Notes under the pieces: generated by a model
The model's database searches: none
What the model was told of the DNA's origin: nothing
Seen by the model: the letters and a program-made list of their open reading frames with translations, nothing else
Shown: positions 51,411 to 60,337 of the stretch, one piece after another
Layout of the letters: every line of letters starts with the position of its first letter
How positions within the stretch are numbered: the first letter of the stretch is position 1
Origin: Paenibacillus aceris
Lineage (GTDB): Bacteria; Bacillota; Bacilli; Paenibacillales; NBRC-103111
Direction of reading: 5' to 3'
Length of the DNA stretch: 64,000 bases
Assembly (NCBI RefSeq): GCF_017874035.1
Contig: NZ_JAGGKV010000010.1
Location: 62,001 to 126,000 of the forward strand
Program-made: the position numbers and the translations under genes

Positions 51411-52353
51411 CTACGGATATTTATCCAAATCTTGTTGATAGAATTGGAAGTGATTCCTGCCTTTCCCCTTCACTTGATAGAGGGCGACGTCCACTTCTTT
51501 CAACATGTGTGAAGCCTCTGTTTTATCGGATTGATACATCGTAATTCCCATGCTGACCGTAGCTCTAAATTGTTGGTCCTGAACTTCCCAGGGCTGATCC
51601 ACGCACTGCAGAATTCTCTGTGCCACGTTTTTCACATGCTCCTCGCACTCTACGCCCGGCAAAAGAATCGTAAACTCGTCGCCGCCCATCCTGGCAAACA
51701 TATCAACATCGCGTAAGCAGCTTTGAATGCGGTGGGCAAAATTCTGCAGGAAGGCATCCCCCACATCGTGCCCCATCGTATCATTTATCATTTATCATTT
51801 TAAAATCATCAATATCGATATATAAAAGCGCAAAAGGCCTATTCGTTCGTTTGGCCTGCAAAAGCATTTGCTGCAGTTGTTCCTTGAACAGCCGCCTGTT
51901 TGGCAAACCTGTCAGGGGATCATGGAACGCCATGGCGATTAACCGGTTCTCATGATTTTTGCGCAGCGTAATGTCATTAAGCACGAATGAAATCTCCGTA
52001 AGCGTTCCGTCCTCGTTACAGATGGGCAGCGCGGTGCATTCAAACCAGTTGAAGCTCTCGCTCGTCCCCTTCATCCGAAACTCCAGCTTACTGCTGGTGC
52101 TTGTCTGCAAGGTTTTGATAAACATTTTATGGAAATCCATACGGTATTCAGAATCGATGAAATCTGCAACTTGCTGAAAATCCTCAGGTATAAAGCCGAT
52201 TACCGGGTTAAAGCTCTTAGACGCATAGGTCAGATTCCCATGAACATCGAATATGCAAAAGAGATCCCAAGCCTGCTCAATGAATTGGCGAACGAAGATG
52301 TCCTTCTGCAACCATGGATGTGTAACAGGACTCAAATCAGCCGAATGACTCAT
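51411..52353 (-). pseudogene. PAS-GGDEF diguanylate cyclase, out of frame through a 7-bp triplication
   Basis: 5' part (52353 to 51781) encodes a PAS domain (AWDLFCIFDVHGNLTYAS...) and the start of GGDEF (MAFHDPLTGLPNRRLFK, YIDIDDFKMIND), then stops. The 3' part (51791 to 51411) continues in another frame with NDTMGHDVGDAF, an RxxD inhibitory site (RDVD) and ARMGGDEFTILLPG. Deleting one AAATGAT unit would restore DFKMINDTMGHD exactly. All catalytic residues are intact in the two halves, and no other lesions are seen, so it may be switchable rather than dead. Would make c-di-GMP. Confidence 0.85.
51780..51800. repeat. Three tandem copies of a 7-bp unit within the GGDEF gene
   Basis: ATCATTT x 3 on the plus strand (AAATGAT x 3 in the coding direction). 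Seven is not a multiple of three, so each unit gained or lost switches the frame. Confidence 0.95.
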
Positions 52354-52670
52354 TACTTTCGTCGCCCCTTTCTCTACTGAAGCACAGAGACAAGGGTAGA
52401 TTAGCACGGGAACATAAAGATTTCATAAAAACCAACTTAAATTTGCGTCAACTAATGCAATTTTCCACCTTTTTTCATCATGTTTCGCCATTATTCGGGA
52501 CTATTGACCTTCCAAAGTGCCTCTTTCTATCAGAAACAGGACCAAATCTCACCATTTGTCAATAAAAGGATAGAAATTTTTGGGAGAATCGTTCTATAAT
52601 ATAGTAGTATTTGCGAGCGGGAACTCCGCTCCCATCATGAGCCGTTCCGTTGCTGAGGAGGATTTCTAGT

Positions 52671-53372
52671 ATGGCAGGTGAAACAATTTTAGTTGTGGAT
52701 GATGAGCAGGAAATTGTCCAATTGATCCAGCTCTATTTGGTTAGGGAAGGATACAAGGTCATCAGCGCCAACAATGGACAAGATGTCTTTGAGATCGTAA
52801 AGGAACACAAGCCCGATCTTATTATTCTGGACATTCTGCTGCCAGGACTTGATGGCATAGAAGTTTGCCGACAACTCCGCAAAACAAGCAATACGCCAAT
52901 TCTGTTCATCTCTTGCAAAAGTGAAGATATTGATATTATTCTCGGATTAAGCATGGGTGGCGACGACTATATGACGAAGCCTTTCAGTCCTAGTCAACTT
53001 GTGGCACGGGTGAAGGCCCTTCTACGCCGTAATTCCATCCGCGAACAGCATCAGGACGACCCGCAGCTCGTGAAGTTTCCGGGGCTCGAGATCGATCTGG
53101 TCAGCCACATCGTCCGCGTCAATGGACAGACCATCTCACTGTCGGCCAAGGAATTCGATTTGCTTTCCTTAATGGCCAAAACCCCGAATCGGGTTTACAA
53201 AATCGAGCACTTGTTTGAGCTTATCTGGAGCCTGGATAGTATGGGTGACCCGCGAACGCTCATCGTACATATTAGCAATCTGCGCAAGAAAATTGAAGCG
53301 AATCCAGCTGAGCCTCGGTACATTATTACCGTACGCGGTGTCGGCTACAAGTTTAACGGTTCTGCGGTCTAG
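52671..53372 (+). CDS. Orphan OmpR-family response regulator
   Basis: 233 residues from ATG 52671 (GAGGAGG upstream). Receiver: DDEQ, phospho-Asp in LIILDILLPGLDG, Ser/Cys in LFISCKSED where Thr is usual, Lys in YMTKPFSP; winged helix LSAKEFDLLSLMAKTPNRVY. No kinase gene nearby. The Thr-to-Ser switch residue is acceptable. Its stop overlaps the convergent DUF554 stop within TCTAGA. Confidence 0.93.
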   Translation: MAGETILVVDDEQEIVQLIQLYLVREGYKVISANNGQDVFEIVKEHKPDLIILDILLPGLDGIEVCRQLRKTSNTPILFISCKSEDIDIILGLSMGGDDYMTKPFSPSQLVARVKALLRRNSIREQHQDDPQLVKFPGLEIDLVSHIVRVNGQTISLSAKEFDLLSLMAKTPNRVYKIEHLFELIWSLDSMGDPRTLIVHISNLRKKIEANPAEPRYIITVRGVGYKFNGSAV

Positions 53373-54103
53373 AACAATCGGTCCCACCATGCCGAGAAGT
53401 AATTCTGCAAAGGAACAGCGGCTGCCGCTATGACAAGAGCCGGAAGCATGTTGGCGACATTGATTTTTTTGATTTGAAGAATATTGATGCCTACACCAAT
53501 GACCAGTACGCCGCCGACGGCTGTAATTTGAATGATCATCGCATCCAGAGAGGCTTGGCTGAATGCCATAGCGATCACTGTTGCAGCCAGTGCAACCGTC
53601 CCTTGCATGACGAACACGGACACAGCTGAGAAGATCACGCCGACCCCTAAGGTCGAAGCGAATATAATGGATAGAAATCCATCCAGCAATGATTTGGTGT
53701 ACAAAATATCATGATTATGGCGAAGGCCGCTGTCCAGTGGACCCAGGATCGCCATAGCCCCGATGCAGTAGACAAGCGTACAAGTTACGAATCCTTCGGA
53801 GACGCTCCCGTGTTGATCCGATGCGCCTTTGCGCATTTTGGCCTGCAGCCAGTCACCGAGCTGACCTAAACGGTATTCGATGCGAAGCAGTTCTCCAAGA
53901 ATGCCTCCGATGACGAGGCTTATTATGACAAGAACGATTTGACTCGACTTCAGAGCCATCGTAATCCCCAGCACAGTGATCGCGAGCCCCAGGCCCTGCA
54001 TCACTGTGCTTTTTATGCCTTCCGAGATGCGAGGCAGCAGCATCCCTAATAATCCCCCAACAATAATGGCGATAGCATTCACTATCGTCCCCCATAACGC
54101 CAT
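53369..54103 (-). CDS. DUF554 family membrane protein
   Basis: 244 residues from ATG 54103, seven or so hydrophobic helices; starts MALWGTIVNAIAIIVGGLLG and has FVTCTLVYCIGAMAILGPLD, the conserved DUF554 motifs. Function unknown in the family. Confidence 0.88.
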   Translation of the reverse strand: MALWGTIVNAIAIIVGGLLGMLLPRISEGIKSTVMQGLGLAITVLGITMALKSSQIVLVIISLVIGGILGELLRIEYRLGQLGDWLQAKMRKGASDQHGSVSEGFVTCTLVYCIGAMAILGPLDSGLRHNHDILYTKSLLDGFLSIIFASTLGVGVIFSAVSVFVMQGTVALAATVIAMAFSQASLDAMIIQITAVGGVLVIGVGINILQIKKINVANMLPALVIAAAAVPLQNYFSAWWDRLF

Positions 54104-54238
54104 TCTGTTCATTTCCCTTCTGTCTAACAAAGTCTGTAATCCGTGTATGACAACCTTATCATTCTACACGATTCGACTCATAATTTCCTCCCTCCTTGGA
54201 AATGGTATGGATAAGCAACAGGAAAGGAGGAATACGGC

Positions 54239-54472
54239 ATGTCTAAAGACAAATCGATGGACCCGATGACAGGCGATACGGTGGAGACAGACGGTATTTA
54301 TGCCAATGAGGCAGGGCAAGAGGTTACTCTCAAACGCGGTGATGAATTTCCTGCGGACCTCGTACTGGGCCGCACAACTTGGGATTTACAGGGCTTTGCG
54401 GAAGAGGCCGAAATTGACCACGATCAAACGGAGCTGAATCCGATGCGCAAGCGTGCGGATAACCGAACCTAA
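54239..54472 (+). CDS. YjzC-like small protein
   Basis: 77 residues, AAAGGAGG upstream of ATG. Pattern GIYANEAGQEVTLKRGDEFP resembles YjzC-type small beta proteins (G-x-Y...G..V.L..GD.FP). Acidic, soluble; function unknown. Confidence 0.7.
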   Translation: MSKDKSMDPMTGDTVETDGIYANEAGQEVTLKRGDEFPADLVLGRTTWDLQGFAEEAEIDHDQTELNPMRKRADNRT

Positions 54473-54478
54473 TCTTAG

Positions 54479-54512
54479 AACCGGGCTGCGACGAATGCGG
54501 CTCGGTTTTTTG
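54479..54512 (+). terminator. Terminator of the YjzC-like gene
   Basis: AACCGGGC / GCTCGGTT stem with T-run. Confidence 0.75.
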
Positions 54513-54562
54513 CCTCATTATGGTATACTAAGGGGATGATATTAAGCGCTGGAGGAACAAGC

Positions 54563-55204
54563 ATGAACGGGAAACGCATTATTATAGTGACTGGCGGCAC
54601 ACTTGGCGATTGGGCCCTGGGAGTCATTCAAAAGAACGATATATTGGTGGGCTCTGACCGCGGCGCTTTGTATTTGATTCAACATGGCTATAAGCCGCAT
54701 ATTTCACTTGGGGATTTTGATTCGGTAACGGCTGAGGAATTAAGCCTCATTCGCTCTTCAAGCCTTTCGTTCATCGAATGCGACCCGGTTTACAAAGATT
54801 TGACGGACACAGAGATGGCCTTCAATTGGGCGCTCGCCGAACAGCCGGAACAGATTATCCTGCTAGGGGCGCTAGGCACCCGCTTTGATCACTCGCTAGC
54901 TAATGTACATTTGCTTCGCAAAGGTACGGAGCTTGGCATTTCGTGCTCTATTATTGATTCTAACAATCAAATCCTCGTTATGAATCAACCGACTCGCATT
55001 GAACGCGGGAGCTACACACACATCTCTCTGCTTCCGCTTAGTTTAAAAGTAACAGGCATCACGCTGCACGGCTTCGCATATCCGCTTCACGAAGCGACAC
55101 TCGAGATCGGCCAGTCTCTCGGCATCAGCAATATTCTCCAAGAGCCGGAAGGTCTTATCGAGCTTCAAACAGGCCTTCTTCTTGTCATTCAAAGCAAAGA
55201 TTAA
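54563..55204 (+). CDS. thiN: Thiamine pyrophosphokinase
   Basis: 213 residues from ATG 54563 (GGAGG upstream; ATG 54536 also in frame). Motifs: VGSDRGALYLIQHGYKPH, LGDFDSV, KDLTDTEMAF and LGTRFDHSLANVHLL, all typical of TPK. Transfers pyrophosphate from ATP to thiamine. Monocistronic. Confidence 0.95.
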   Translation: MNGKRIIIVTGGTLGDWALGVIQKNDILVGSDRGALYLIQHGYKPHISLGDFDSVTAEELSLIRSSSLSFIECDPVYKDLTDTEMAFNWALAEQPEQIILLGALGTRFDHSLANVHLLRKGTELGISCSIIDSNNQILVMNQPTRIERGSYTHISLLPLSLKVTGITLHGFAYPLHEATLEIGQSLGISNILQEPEGLIELQTGLLLVIQSKD

Positions 55205-55375
55205 CCGCGCGCATCCATATATGCGAATGCAACAGCATTTCTTCTACATAACTGATATTGGGACTGACTGCCGACTGGCTGTCAGTTTTTTATTTCCAGA
55301 ATTCTCCCCCTGCCGCTCAGGTATAATTCTCCCAACCATTGCTTACAAATAGAGTAATAGAATATTCCTCTAGAA

Positions 55376-56476
55376 ATGGTTGGTGTGCCGATGAGCTTTC
55401 CTAGAAAGAAAATCCTAGGGTATTCGTTATTTATCGCGGTTTTCACGATAACTCTGCTGCTCTTAACCAGCTGCCTTTCGGCTGCGAACAACGGGACTAA
55501 GGGAGCCTTACCTGCCGCTTCATACACGAATGCAGGCCAAGCCCTGATCCCGACCGAAACTGAAGCTCTATCAGACATGCCAGAAGAGCTCCCCGCTTTA
55601 AAAGCGGACAAGTCCGAGCCCGAAGCTGACCCTCCCGTTGGAAATGAACCTGGCGCTGGACCCGAGCAAGCTTCAAACGTAGGATACACCCTGTTTCTTC
55701 CGCTCGCAGCGGACACGAAACCCGCGATGCCTACCGTTACTTCGGATACTTACGTTCCTATAGTTCCGCCTGCGAGCAAACCGGACAAGTCGGGCAAGCC
55801 TTCGTCAAAAATCAGCATTCCTGTGCTCAACTACCACAGTGTAGCGATAGATCCAGGGAATATCGTCGTTATTCCCCCTGACAAACTGGATGCCCAAATG
55901 GCGTACTTGCATGATCATGGCTACACGCCGCTTTCACTGGAAGCATTTATACGTCTCCTGGAAGGAGACAGTTCCGAAAAAGCCCCGGAGAAACCGGTGC
56001 TGCTCACATTCGACGACGGCTACCTCGATAATTACGAGCAGGCGATGCCCATTCTGGCGAAATACGGCTTCCGCGCCACCCTCTTCGTTTCCCCTGGCAT
56101 GACCGAACAGGACGGCTATCTCACTTGGGAGCAGATTAAGAAAATGCAAGCAGGAGGCTGGGATATTCAGCCGCACGGCATGTCGCATCCACACCTCCCC
56201 AAACTTTCGGCAGACGAGCAAGCCTATGAAATCGTGGAGGCCAAAAAGCAAATTGAAGAGCGGCTCGGAACCAAAGCGGATGTCTTCTGCTACCCGTATG
56301 GCGAACATAACAAAACGACGCTTAAACTTCTTAAGCATCACGGGTTTCGATATGCCTTTACAACCGAACAAGGCTTTGCGACGAACGAGCAGTCCCCTTA
56401 CCTGCTGAAACGGCTTTTTGTTAATGGAGAGGAAGATCTGAATGCTTTCATAGCCAAGCTCCCTAAGCTCAAATAG
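55376..56476 (+). CDS. Lipoprotein polysaccharide deacetylase (PgaB/IcaB-like NodB domain)
   Basis: 366 residues. Lipobox LLLTSC, acidic/Pro-rich linker (to about 140), then NodB: LTFDDGYLDNYEQA (D-D), WDIQPHGMSHPHL (H-x3-H) and CYPYGEHNKTT. The DDGY form places it with PgaB/IcaB/YjeA-type deacetylases rather than the DDGP form at 15178. Start 55376 or ATG 55391. Function on cell-wall or exopolysaccharide N-acetyl groups. Confidence 0.92.
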   Translation: MVGVPMSFPRKKILGYSLFIAVFTITLLLLTSCLSAANNGTKGALPAASYTNAGQALIPTETEALSDMPEELPALKADKSEPEADPPVGNEPGAGPEQASNVGYTLFLPLAADTKPAMPTVTSDTYVPIVPPASKPDKSGKPSSKISIPVLNYHSVAIDPGNIVVIPPDKLDAQMAYLHDHGYTPLSLEAFIRLLEGDSSEKAPEKPVLLTFDDGYLDNYEQAMPILAKYGFRATLFVSPGMTEQDGYLTWEQIKKMQAGGWDIQPHGMSHPHLPKLSADEQAYEIVEAKKQIEERLGTKADVFCYPYGEHNKTTLKLLKHHGFRYAFTTEQGFATNEQSPYLLKRLFVNGEEDLNAFIAKLPKLK

Positions 56477-56556
56477 GGGGCTTTCTTTTCATAATCATGG
56501 TCCAAAATATCTACTTTTATAGTATAATATACCTATTAACATAGAGGAGCATCTCC

Positions 56557-57006
56557 ATGACGCAATTTAATAAACGCTCCAGCTTCAGAATTCATCTCCA
56601 AATACCATTAACCGCCCTATTCAAAATTATAGGGATCAAAAATAAAGCCACCGACACCAAACACTCCAAAATCATGATCAAGGATATCAGCTCCGGCGGT
56701 ATTCGAATGCATACCCCTCTGAACCTTCCTACCGAGATGAGCCTGCTGCTGGAATTTACTTTTCATCTGTTTCATCAGGAAATGAAAATACTAGGTGTCA
56801 TTAAACGAAAAACGATGCTGAAGCCCTCCCTCTATGAATATGGGATTGAATTCAGCATCGCAGATCCGACTCTCGAGCAGCAGCTGACTAGTCATCTGAT
56901 TCTGTTAGGTTCTCGTTTAAGGCATACCAACGTACTGGCTAGCTGCAGCTTCTGCTCCGATGCAGACATGTCGGACATTTTCTCAACGACCTACGACATT
57001 ACATAG
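56557..57006 (+). CDS. PilZ-domain protein
   Basis: 149 residues; RxxxR-type RSSFR near residue 8 and D/N-x-S-x-x-G in IKDISSGGIRMHTPL fit the c-di-GMP-binding PilZ site. Single-domain. With the GGDEF gene 4 kb away it hints at a local c-di-GMP circuit. GAGGAGC upstream. Confidence 0.85.
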   Translation: MTQFNKRSSFRIHLQIPLTALFKIIGIKNKATDTKHSKIMIKDISSGGIRMHTPLNLPTEMSLLLEFTFHLFHQEMKILGVIKRKTMLKPSLYEYGIEFSIADPTLEQQLTSHLILLGSRLRHTNVLASCSFCSDADMSDIFSTTYDIT

Positions 57007-57490
57007 CGGCAGCAAGCTTTTGGACGAACTGTTCCAGGTAGCGCTGATCGATCTCATCAAAACGGCTCAGGCTTGGGCTATCGATATCCAGCACTCCGAT
57101 CAGCTCTTCCCCTCGAAGGATCGGAACGACGATCTCCGATTGGGAGGCGGCGTCGCAGGCGATATGGCCGGGAAATGCATGAACGTCATGTACAAGCACG
57201 GTTTCCCGACGCGCGGCAGACGTACCGCATACTCCTTTACCGAGCGGAATCCGAACGCAAGCCGGCAAGCCCTGGAAAGGCCCCAGAACGAGCTCTTCCT
57301 TCTCTTGGTCAGTGTCCAGCAGGTAGAACCCCACCCAATTGATATCGGTCAAAAATTGTCCGAGCAGCGCCGCTGCATTCGCTAAATTGGCAATTCGGTT
57401 CGGTTCGTCATGTATCAATGCTTCAACTTGCTGAATCAGCAAGGTATAATTGTCTTCTCTTGTTCCTTCGTAGCTTGACTTCGCAAACAT
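56999..57490 (-). CDS. Free methionine-(R)-sulfoxide reductase (GAF-domain, YtsP-like)
   Basis: 163 residues, single GAF domain: NWVGFYLLDTDQEKEELVLG, ACVRIPLGKGVCGTSAA and ARRETVLVHDVHAFPGHIAC with the catalytic/resolving Cys set. Reduces free Met-R-O. Convergent with PilZ, overlapping 8 nt. Confidence 0.93.
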   Translation of the reverse strand: MFAKSSYEGTREDNYTLLIQQVEALIHDEPNRIANLANAAALLGQFLTDINWVGFYLLDTDQEKEELVLGPFQGLPACVRIPLGKGVCGTSAARRETVLVHDVHAFPGHIACDAASQSEIVVPILRGEELIGVLDIDSPSLSRFDEIDQRYLEQFVQKLAAAM

Positions 57491-57686
57491 CGATGATCAC
57501 CCTTCTTCCCCTTATCATTCACTCTCATCATACCAAAAAGAGCCTGATCCCGCCAAAGGGTAAGATCACCAGGAAATAACTTCTAATGTTGAAGTGCAAC
57601 TGCAGCTTCGTTGCGTGCTCGAGGACAGCTGTGTTGATTTAATTCACTCACGTGAGCAACGGCCGGCATTGAACAGCCTTGTTATA

Positions 57687-57867
57687 TTGTATTTTGTACA
57701 ACGATATTGCTAAGAATGGTCCCTAGAACTCTTCTTCATTGTACTATGTACAACATTTTGGCGGGAATAGGACTGATTTGGGCTTTTTCCGCTAAAATGA
57801 TTGTATTTTATACAATGGAGGGAGAGGTTGCAGGGGGAATGCAGTATTTTTATTGCACAATGTACAA
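57687..57867. repeat. Four-palindrome array (TTGTA-N5-TACAA)
   Basis: 15-bp units TTGTATTTTGTACAA (57687), TTGTACTATGTACAA (57739), TTGTATTTTATACAA (57801), TTGCACAATGTACAA (57853). Start-to-start 52, 62, 52 bp, the same geometry as the elements at 19016 and 32972 although the arm sequences differ. No associated gene in the array. Confidence 0.85.
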
Positions 57868-57901
57868 CGAAGGTTGTCGCCTGCAGCTGTGCCTCTTGGC
57901 A

Positions 57902-57966
57902 GTGATGGGTTGTGATGGGTTGTGATGGGTTGTGATGGGTTGTGTTGTGACAGGCAGTGACAGGCA
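57902..57966 (+). repeat. 10-bp tandem repeats
   Basis: GTGATGGGTT x 4 (57902-57941), then GTGACAGGCA x 2 (57947-57966). Non-coding. Confidence 0.9.
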
Positions 57967-57988
57967 GTTAGTTATGGGCATCTATGTT

Positions 57989-58031
57989 AAAAAAGACAGC
58001 CGGCATGATCGAAAATGCCAACTGTCTTTTT
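57989..58031 (-). terminator. araD terminator
   Basis: Minus strand AAAAAGACAG / CTGTCTTTTTT stem with GGCAT/ATGCC inner pairing. Confidence 0.85.
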
Positions 58032-58033
58032 CA

Positions 58034-58723
58034 TTATGTTTGCCCGTAATATGCTTTAGCTCCATGCTTTCTCAGGAAGTGCCGGTCCAGGAGCGTTTGG
58101 TCCATGGGCTGAATCGCCGGGTTCAACTGGAAGGTGTGGTAAGCGATTTTCGCTACCTCCTCCAGCACGACTGCGTTATGCACCGCATTGTGCGGGTCTT
58201 TGCCCCAGCTGAACGGCGCATGGCAGTTCACCAGCACACCCGGAACCATGGCCGGGTCCAAGTCCTTGAACGTCTCAATGATGACGTTGCCCGTTTCCAG
58301 CTCGTAGGCTCCCTTAATCTCAGCCTCCGTCATGAGACGCGTGCAGGGGACCTCCCCATAGAAATAGTCCGCATGCGTTGTACCCAGCGCCGGAATGCCT
58401 CTTCCGGCCTGTGCCCAGCTTGTCGCCCACGGCGAATGGGTATGCACGATGCCGCCAATCGTCGGGAATGCGCGGTACAACGCCAGATGGGTCGGCGTAT
58501 CCGAGGAAGGCTTCAGCTTGCCTTCAACGATCCTGCCTTCCAAATCGACAACGACTAGGTCCTCAGCCTTCAAATCCTCGTAAGGTACACCGCTGGGCTT
58601 GATCACGACGAGCCCCTGCTCCCGGTCAATCCCGCTGACATTGCCCCATGTGAACGTAACGAGACGATAGTTGGGCAGATCCAAATTCGCTTCCAGCACC
58701 GCTTGCTTCAAATTTTCCAACAC
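58034..58723 (-). CDS. araD: L-ribulose-5-phosphate 4-epimerase
   Basis: 229 residues, GTG 58723. Class II aldolase fold: TWGNVSGIDREQGLVVIKPS, SSDTPTHLALYRAFP, metal ligands in GGIVHTHSPWATSWAQAG (HxH) and VLVNCHAPFSWG. Last step of L-arabinose conversion to xylulose-5-P. araA and araB are not adjacent; the gene is alone with an AraR-like control region. Confidence 0.95.
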   Translation of the reverse strand: MLENLKQAVLEANLDLPNYRLVTFTWGNVSGIDREQGLVVIKPSGVPYEDLKAEDLVVVDLEGRIVEGKLKPSSDTPTHLALYRAFPTIGGIVHTHSPWATSWAQAGRGIPALGTTHADYFYGEVPCTRLMTEAEIKGAYELETGNVIIETFKDLDPAMVPGVLVNCHAPFSWGKDPHNAVHNAVVLEEVAKIAYHTFQLNPAIQPMDQTLLDRHFLRKHGAKAYYGQT

Positions 58724-58765
58724 TCTCTCTCAACACCTTCCGAATGAATGAACGTATAATGTTCT

Positions 58766-58839
58766 ATTATACACTTGTACGTACATGTTATCTAGATAGT
58801 CGCGAGATAAAGTTTGAGGCGTACAACTTGTATGTACAC
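58766..58839 (-). promoter_or_regulatory. araD promoter with two AraR-like operators
   Basis: Minus strand TAGATA (58794-58789), 17-nt spacer, TATAAT (58771-58766). Operator 1 TTGTACGTACAT (58775-58786) fills the spacer; operator 2 TTGTATGTACAC (58828-58839) lies 53 bp upstream. Both match the AraR core TTGTACGTACAA; two in-phase sites allow looping as at B. subtilis ara promoters. Confidence 0.75.
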
Positions 58840-58863
58840 CTCATTATTTTATGCCATTAATGA

Positions 58864-60096
58864 TTAAGTATGGATGATCGAAAAAATAATCGTTTTGCCA
58901 TCCGACTCCAGACGCGTCTCTACGGAGAAACTGCCGATTTGCTTCGTCGTCGTTTCCAAAACGCCTTTCGCTGCAGCACGCTCACACGCATCCGTAAAAT
59001 GACGGTAGAAGATGTCCGCATCATAGCCAAAGAGGAAATCCGTAAACTTCCGGATGCTTTCCATATTGCGTGCCAGTGTCCCATCCTCAAGACGAACGGT
59101 CACACCATAAGTCAGAAATTGAGGATCCAGCCACAACGAGGCCTCATTGCTGTTGCGCACACCGGCTGTCGCGCCGTTTACGGCGAGCGCTTTGGCATCC
59201 GCATCCCGGAACAGTCGCAGTGTTGTTTCTTCCAGGTCGTAATTCGTACCCCGCAGCTTGCCGGCATCCTCCATGACACCATAAGCATCGAGCATACGCT
59301 GGTCAGGGAATATCAGTTTTTTATAGCTGCCATCCTTAGTAGGAACGACTTTAACGAAAGCCTCTCCCTCGTTTTTCACGCTGATCCGCTTGGACTTCGT
59401 CTGCAGTCGGGCAATGATTTGCAGTGCTTCCGCACGAGTAACATCTCGTCCCACACCAAAATACCCATTCGGGTATCCTTCCATGATGCCCTTCGTCATC
59501 GCTTCGCCGATAAACTTTTGCTGCCTGCTTGTCGCGCTTTGCAGATCCCCAAATTGGGAAGCCGCTTTGAGGCTGTATACTTCATCTTCCAAATACTCGG
59601 TTTCCTTCAGTAAGTAATACAAAATCTCCGCTACATCTTCTCGCTTCAGCTTCGCCTTGTAGTCCGTGAACTGGCCTTTGCTGATGAAATGAAGATCGCT
59701 GGCTAAATCCAAATACGGTTTCGCCCAATACCCGACGGTGCTCGGCTTGAAATTGAAGTCCCGGTAATCCTGCTGCAGAATGCTCTTATTGCCCGCGCTC
59801 AGCGCTTGCAGAAAACTTGGTTTCCAATTGCGCTCGCCATTCGGAAACTTATCTGTAAAAGCCAGCAATACGATTTTCACGAATTGGTCAGCCGTCACTG
59901 CATCATCAGGCCGAAATGTCCCATCCGGAAAGCCGTCCAGCAGCCCCTGCTGCGCCATCAGGGTAATTGTCGGTTCAGCCCAGTGACCTCGCACGTCGGT
60001 CATACTTGCCGCTTCCGTTCGTGCTTGTCCAACACCTATTGTCATTACACAGCATACCGCTGCTATGGTTATCCATTTATTTAACTGCCTCATCAT
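58864..60096 (-). CDS. Secreted SLH-domain protein of unknown function
   Basis: 410 residues from ATG 60096. Signal peptide ending TEAAS; SLH domains at about 17-70 (DVRGHWAEPTITLMAQQGLL), 110-155 (weak) and 170-235 (EGYPNGYFGVGRDVTRAEAL). The C-terminal 170 residues match no family I know. Bound to the wall polymer. Monocistronic. Confidence 0.85.
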   Translation of the reverse strand: MMRQLNKWITIAAVCCVMTIGVGQARTEAASMTDVRGHWAEPTITLMAQQGLLDGFPDGTFRPDDAVTADQFVKIVLLAFTDKFPNGERNWKPSFLQALSAGNKSILQQDYRDFNFKPSTVGYWAKPYLDLASDLHFISKGQFTDYKAKLKREDVAEILYYLLKETEYLEDEVYSLKAASQFGDLQSATSRQQKFIGEAMTKGIMEGYPNGYFGVGRDVTRAEALQIIARLQTKSKRISVKNEGEAFVKVVPTKDGSYKKLIFPDQRMLDAYGVMEDAGKLRGTNYDLEETTLRLFRDADAKALAVNGATAGVRNSNEASLWLDPQFLTYGVTVRLEDGTLARNMESIRKFTDFLFGYDADIFYRHFTDACERAAAKGVLETTTKQIGSFSVETRLESDGKTIIFSIIHT

Positions 60097-60285
60097 AAAA
60101 CTCTCCGCTTCTCTACATTTTTTGATACCAAGTTGTACCATTCTATAGAATAATCCTTCTATTCGCCTTTGAGAACAGGCTTAAAGCCTAGAAAGAAAGC
60201 GCTGCAAGCACTATTGGACTTGGGTCTATAGCCGCAGGAAGCAGCTTTTTCGAATAACGCCAAATCCGTCTTTCTGCGCATCAAA

Positions 60286-60332
60286 AAGGACCATATTTAT
60301 CTACACATGCAGAAAATATGGTCCTACTATTC
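60286..60332 (-). terminator. Terminator of the 60338 gene
   Basis: Minus strand AGGACCATATTT / AAATATGGTCCT stem, then five T residues. Confidence 0.85.
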
Positions 60333-60337
60333 AACAA

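Larger units (their letters stand above)
57491..58033. other. Gene-free region of about 540 bp
   Basis: Between fRMsr and araD. Contains the -10 (TATGAT, minus strand, 57532-57527) of the fRMsr gene, the four-palindrome array, a 10-bp tandem repeat and the araD terminator. The 72-residue frame at 57707 runs through the palindromes and is unlikely to be real. Confidence 0.7.

Noticed and set aside
51411..52353. Two separate genes, a PAS protein and a GGDEF fragment
   Set aside because: Removing one heptamer joins them exactly at DFKMINDTMGHD, so it is a single frameshifted gene.
55282..55716. 144-residue reverse frame
   Set aside because: Lies antisense within the deacetylase gene, whose lipobox and NodB motifs are clear; no ribosome site and no family features.
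57687..57867. Array of AraR operators
   Set aside because: Half-sites resemble AraR (TTGTA/TACAA) but the central gap is 5 instead of 2 bp, so AraR should not fit; the true AraR-like sites are at 58775 and 58828.
57707..57925. 72-residue frame in the palindrome array
   Set aside because: Composition reflects the repeats; no ribosome site, and it ends in the 10-bp tandem repeat.
57902..57966. CRISPR array
   Set aside because: Units are 10 bp without spacers; no cas genes in the window.
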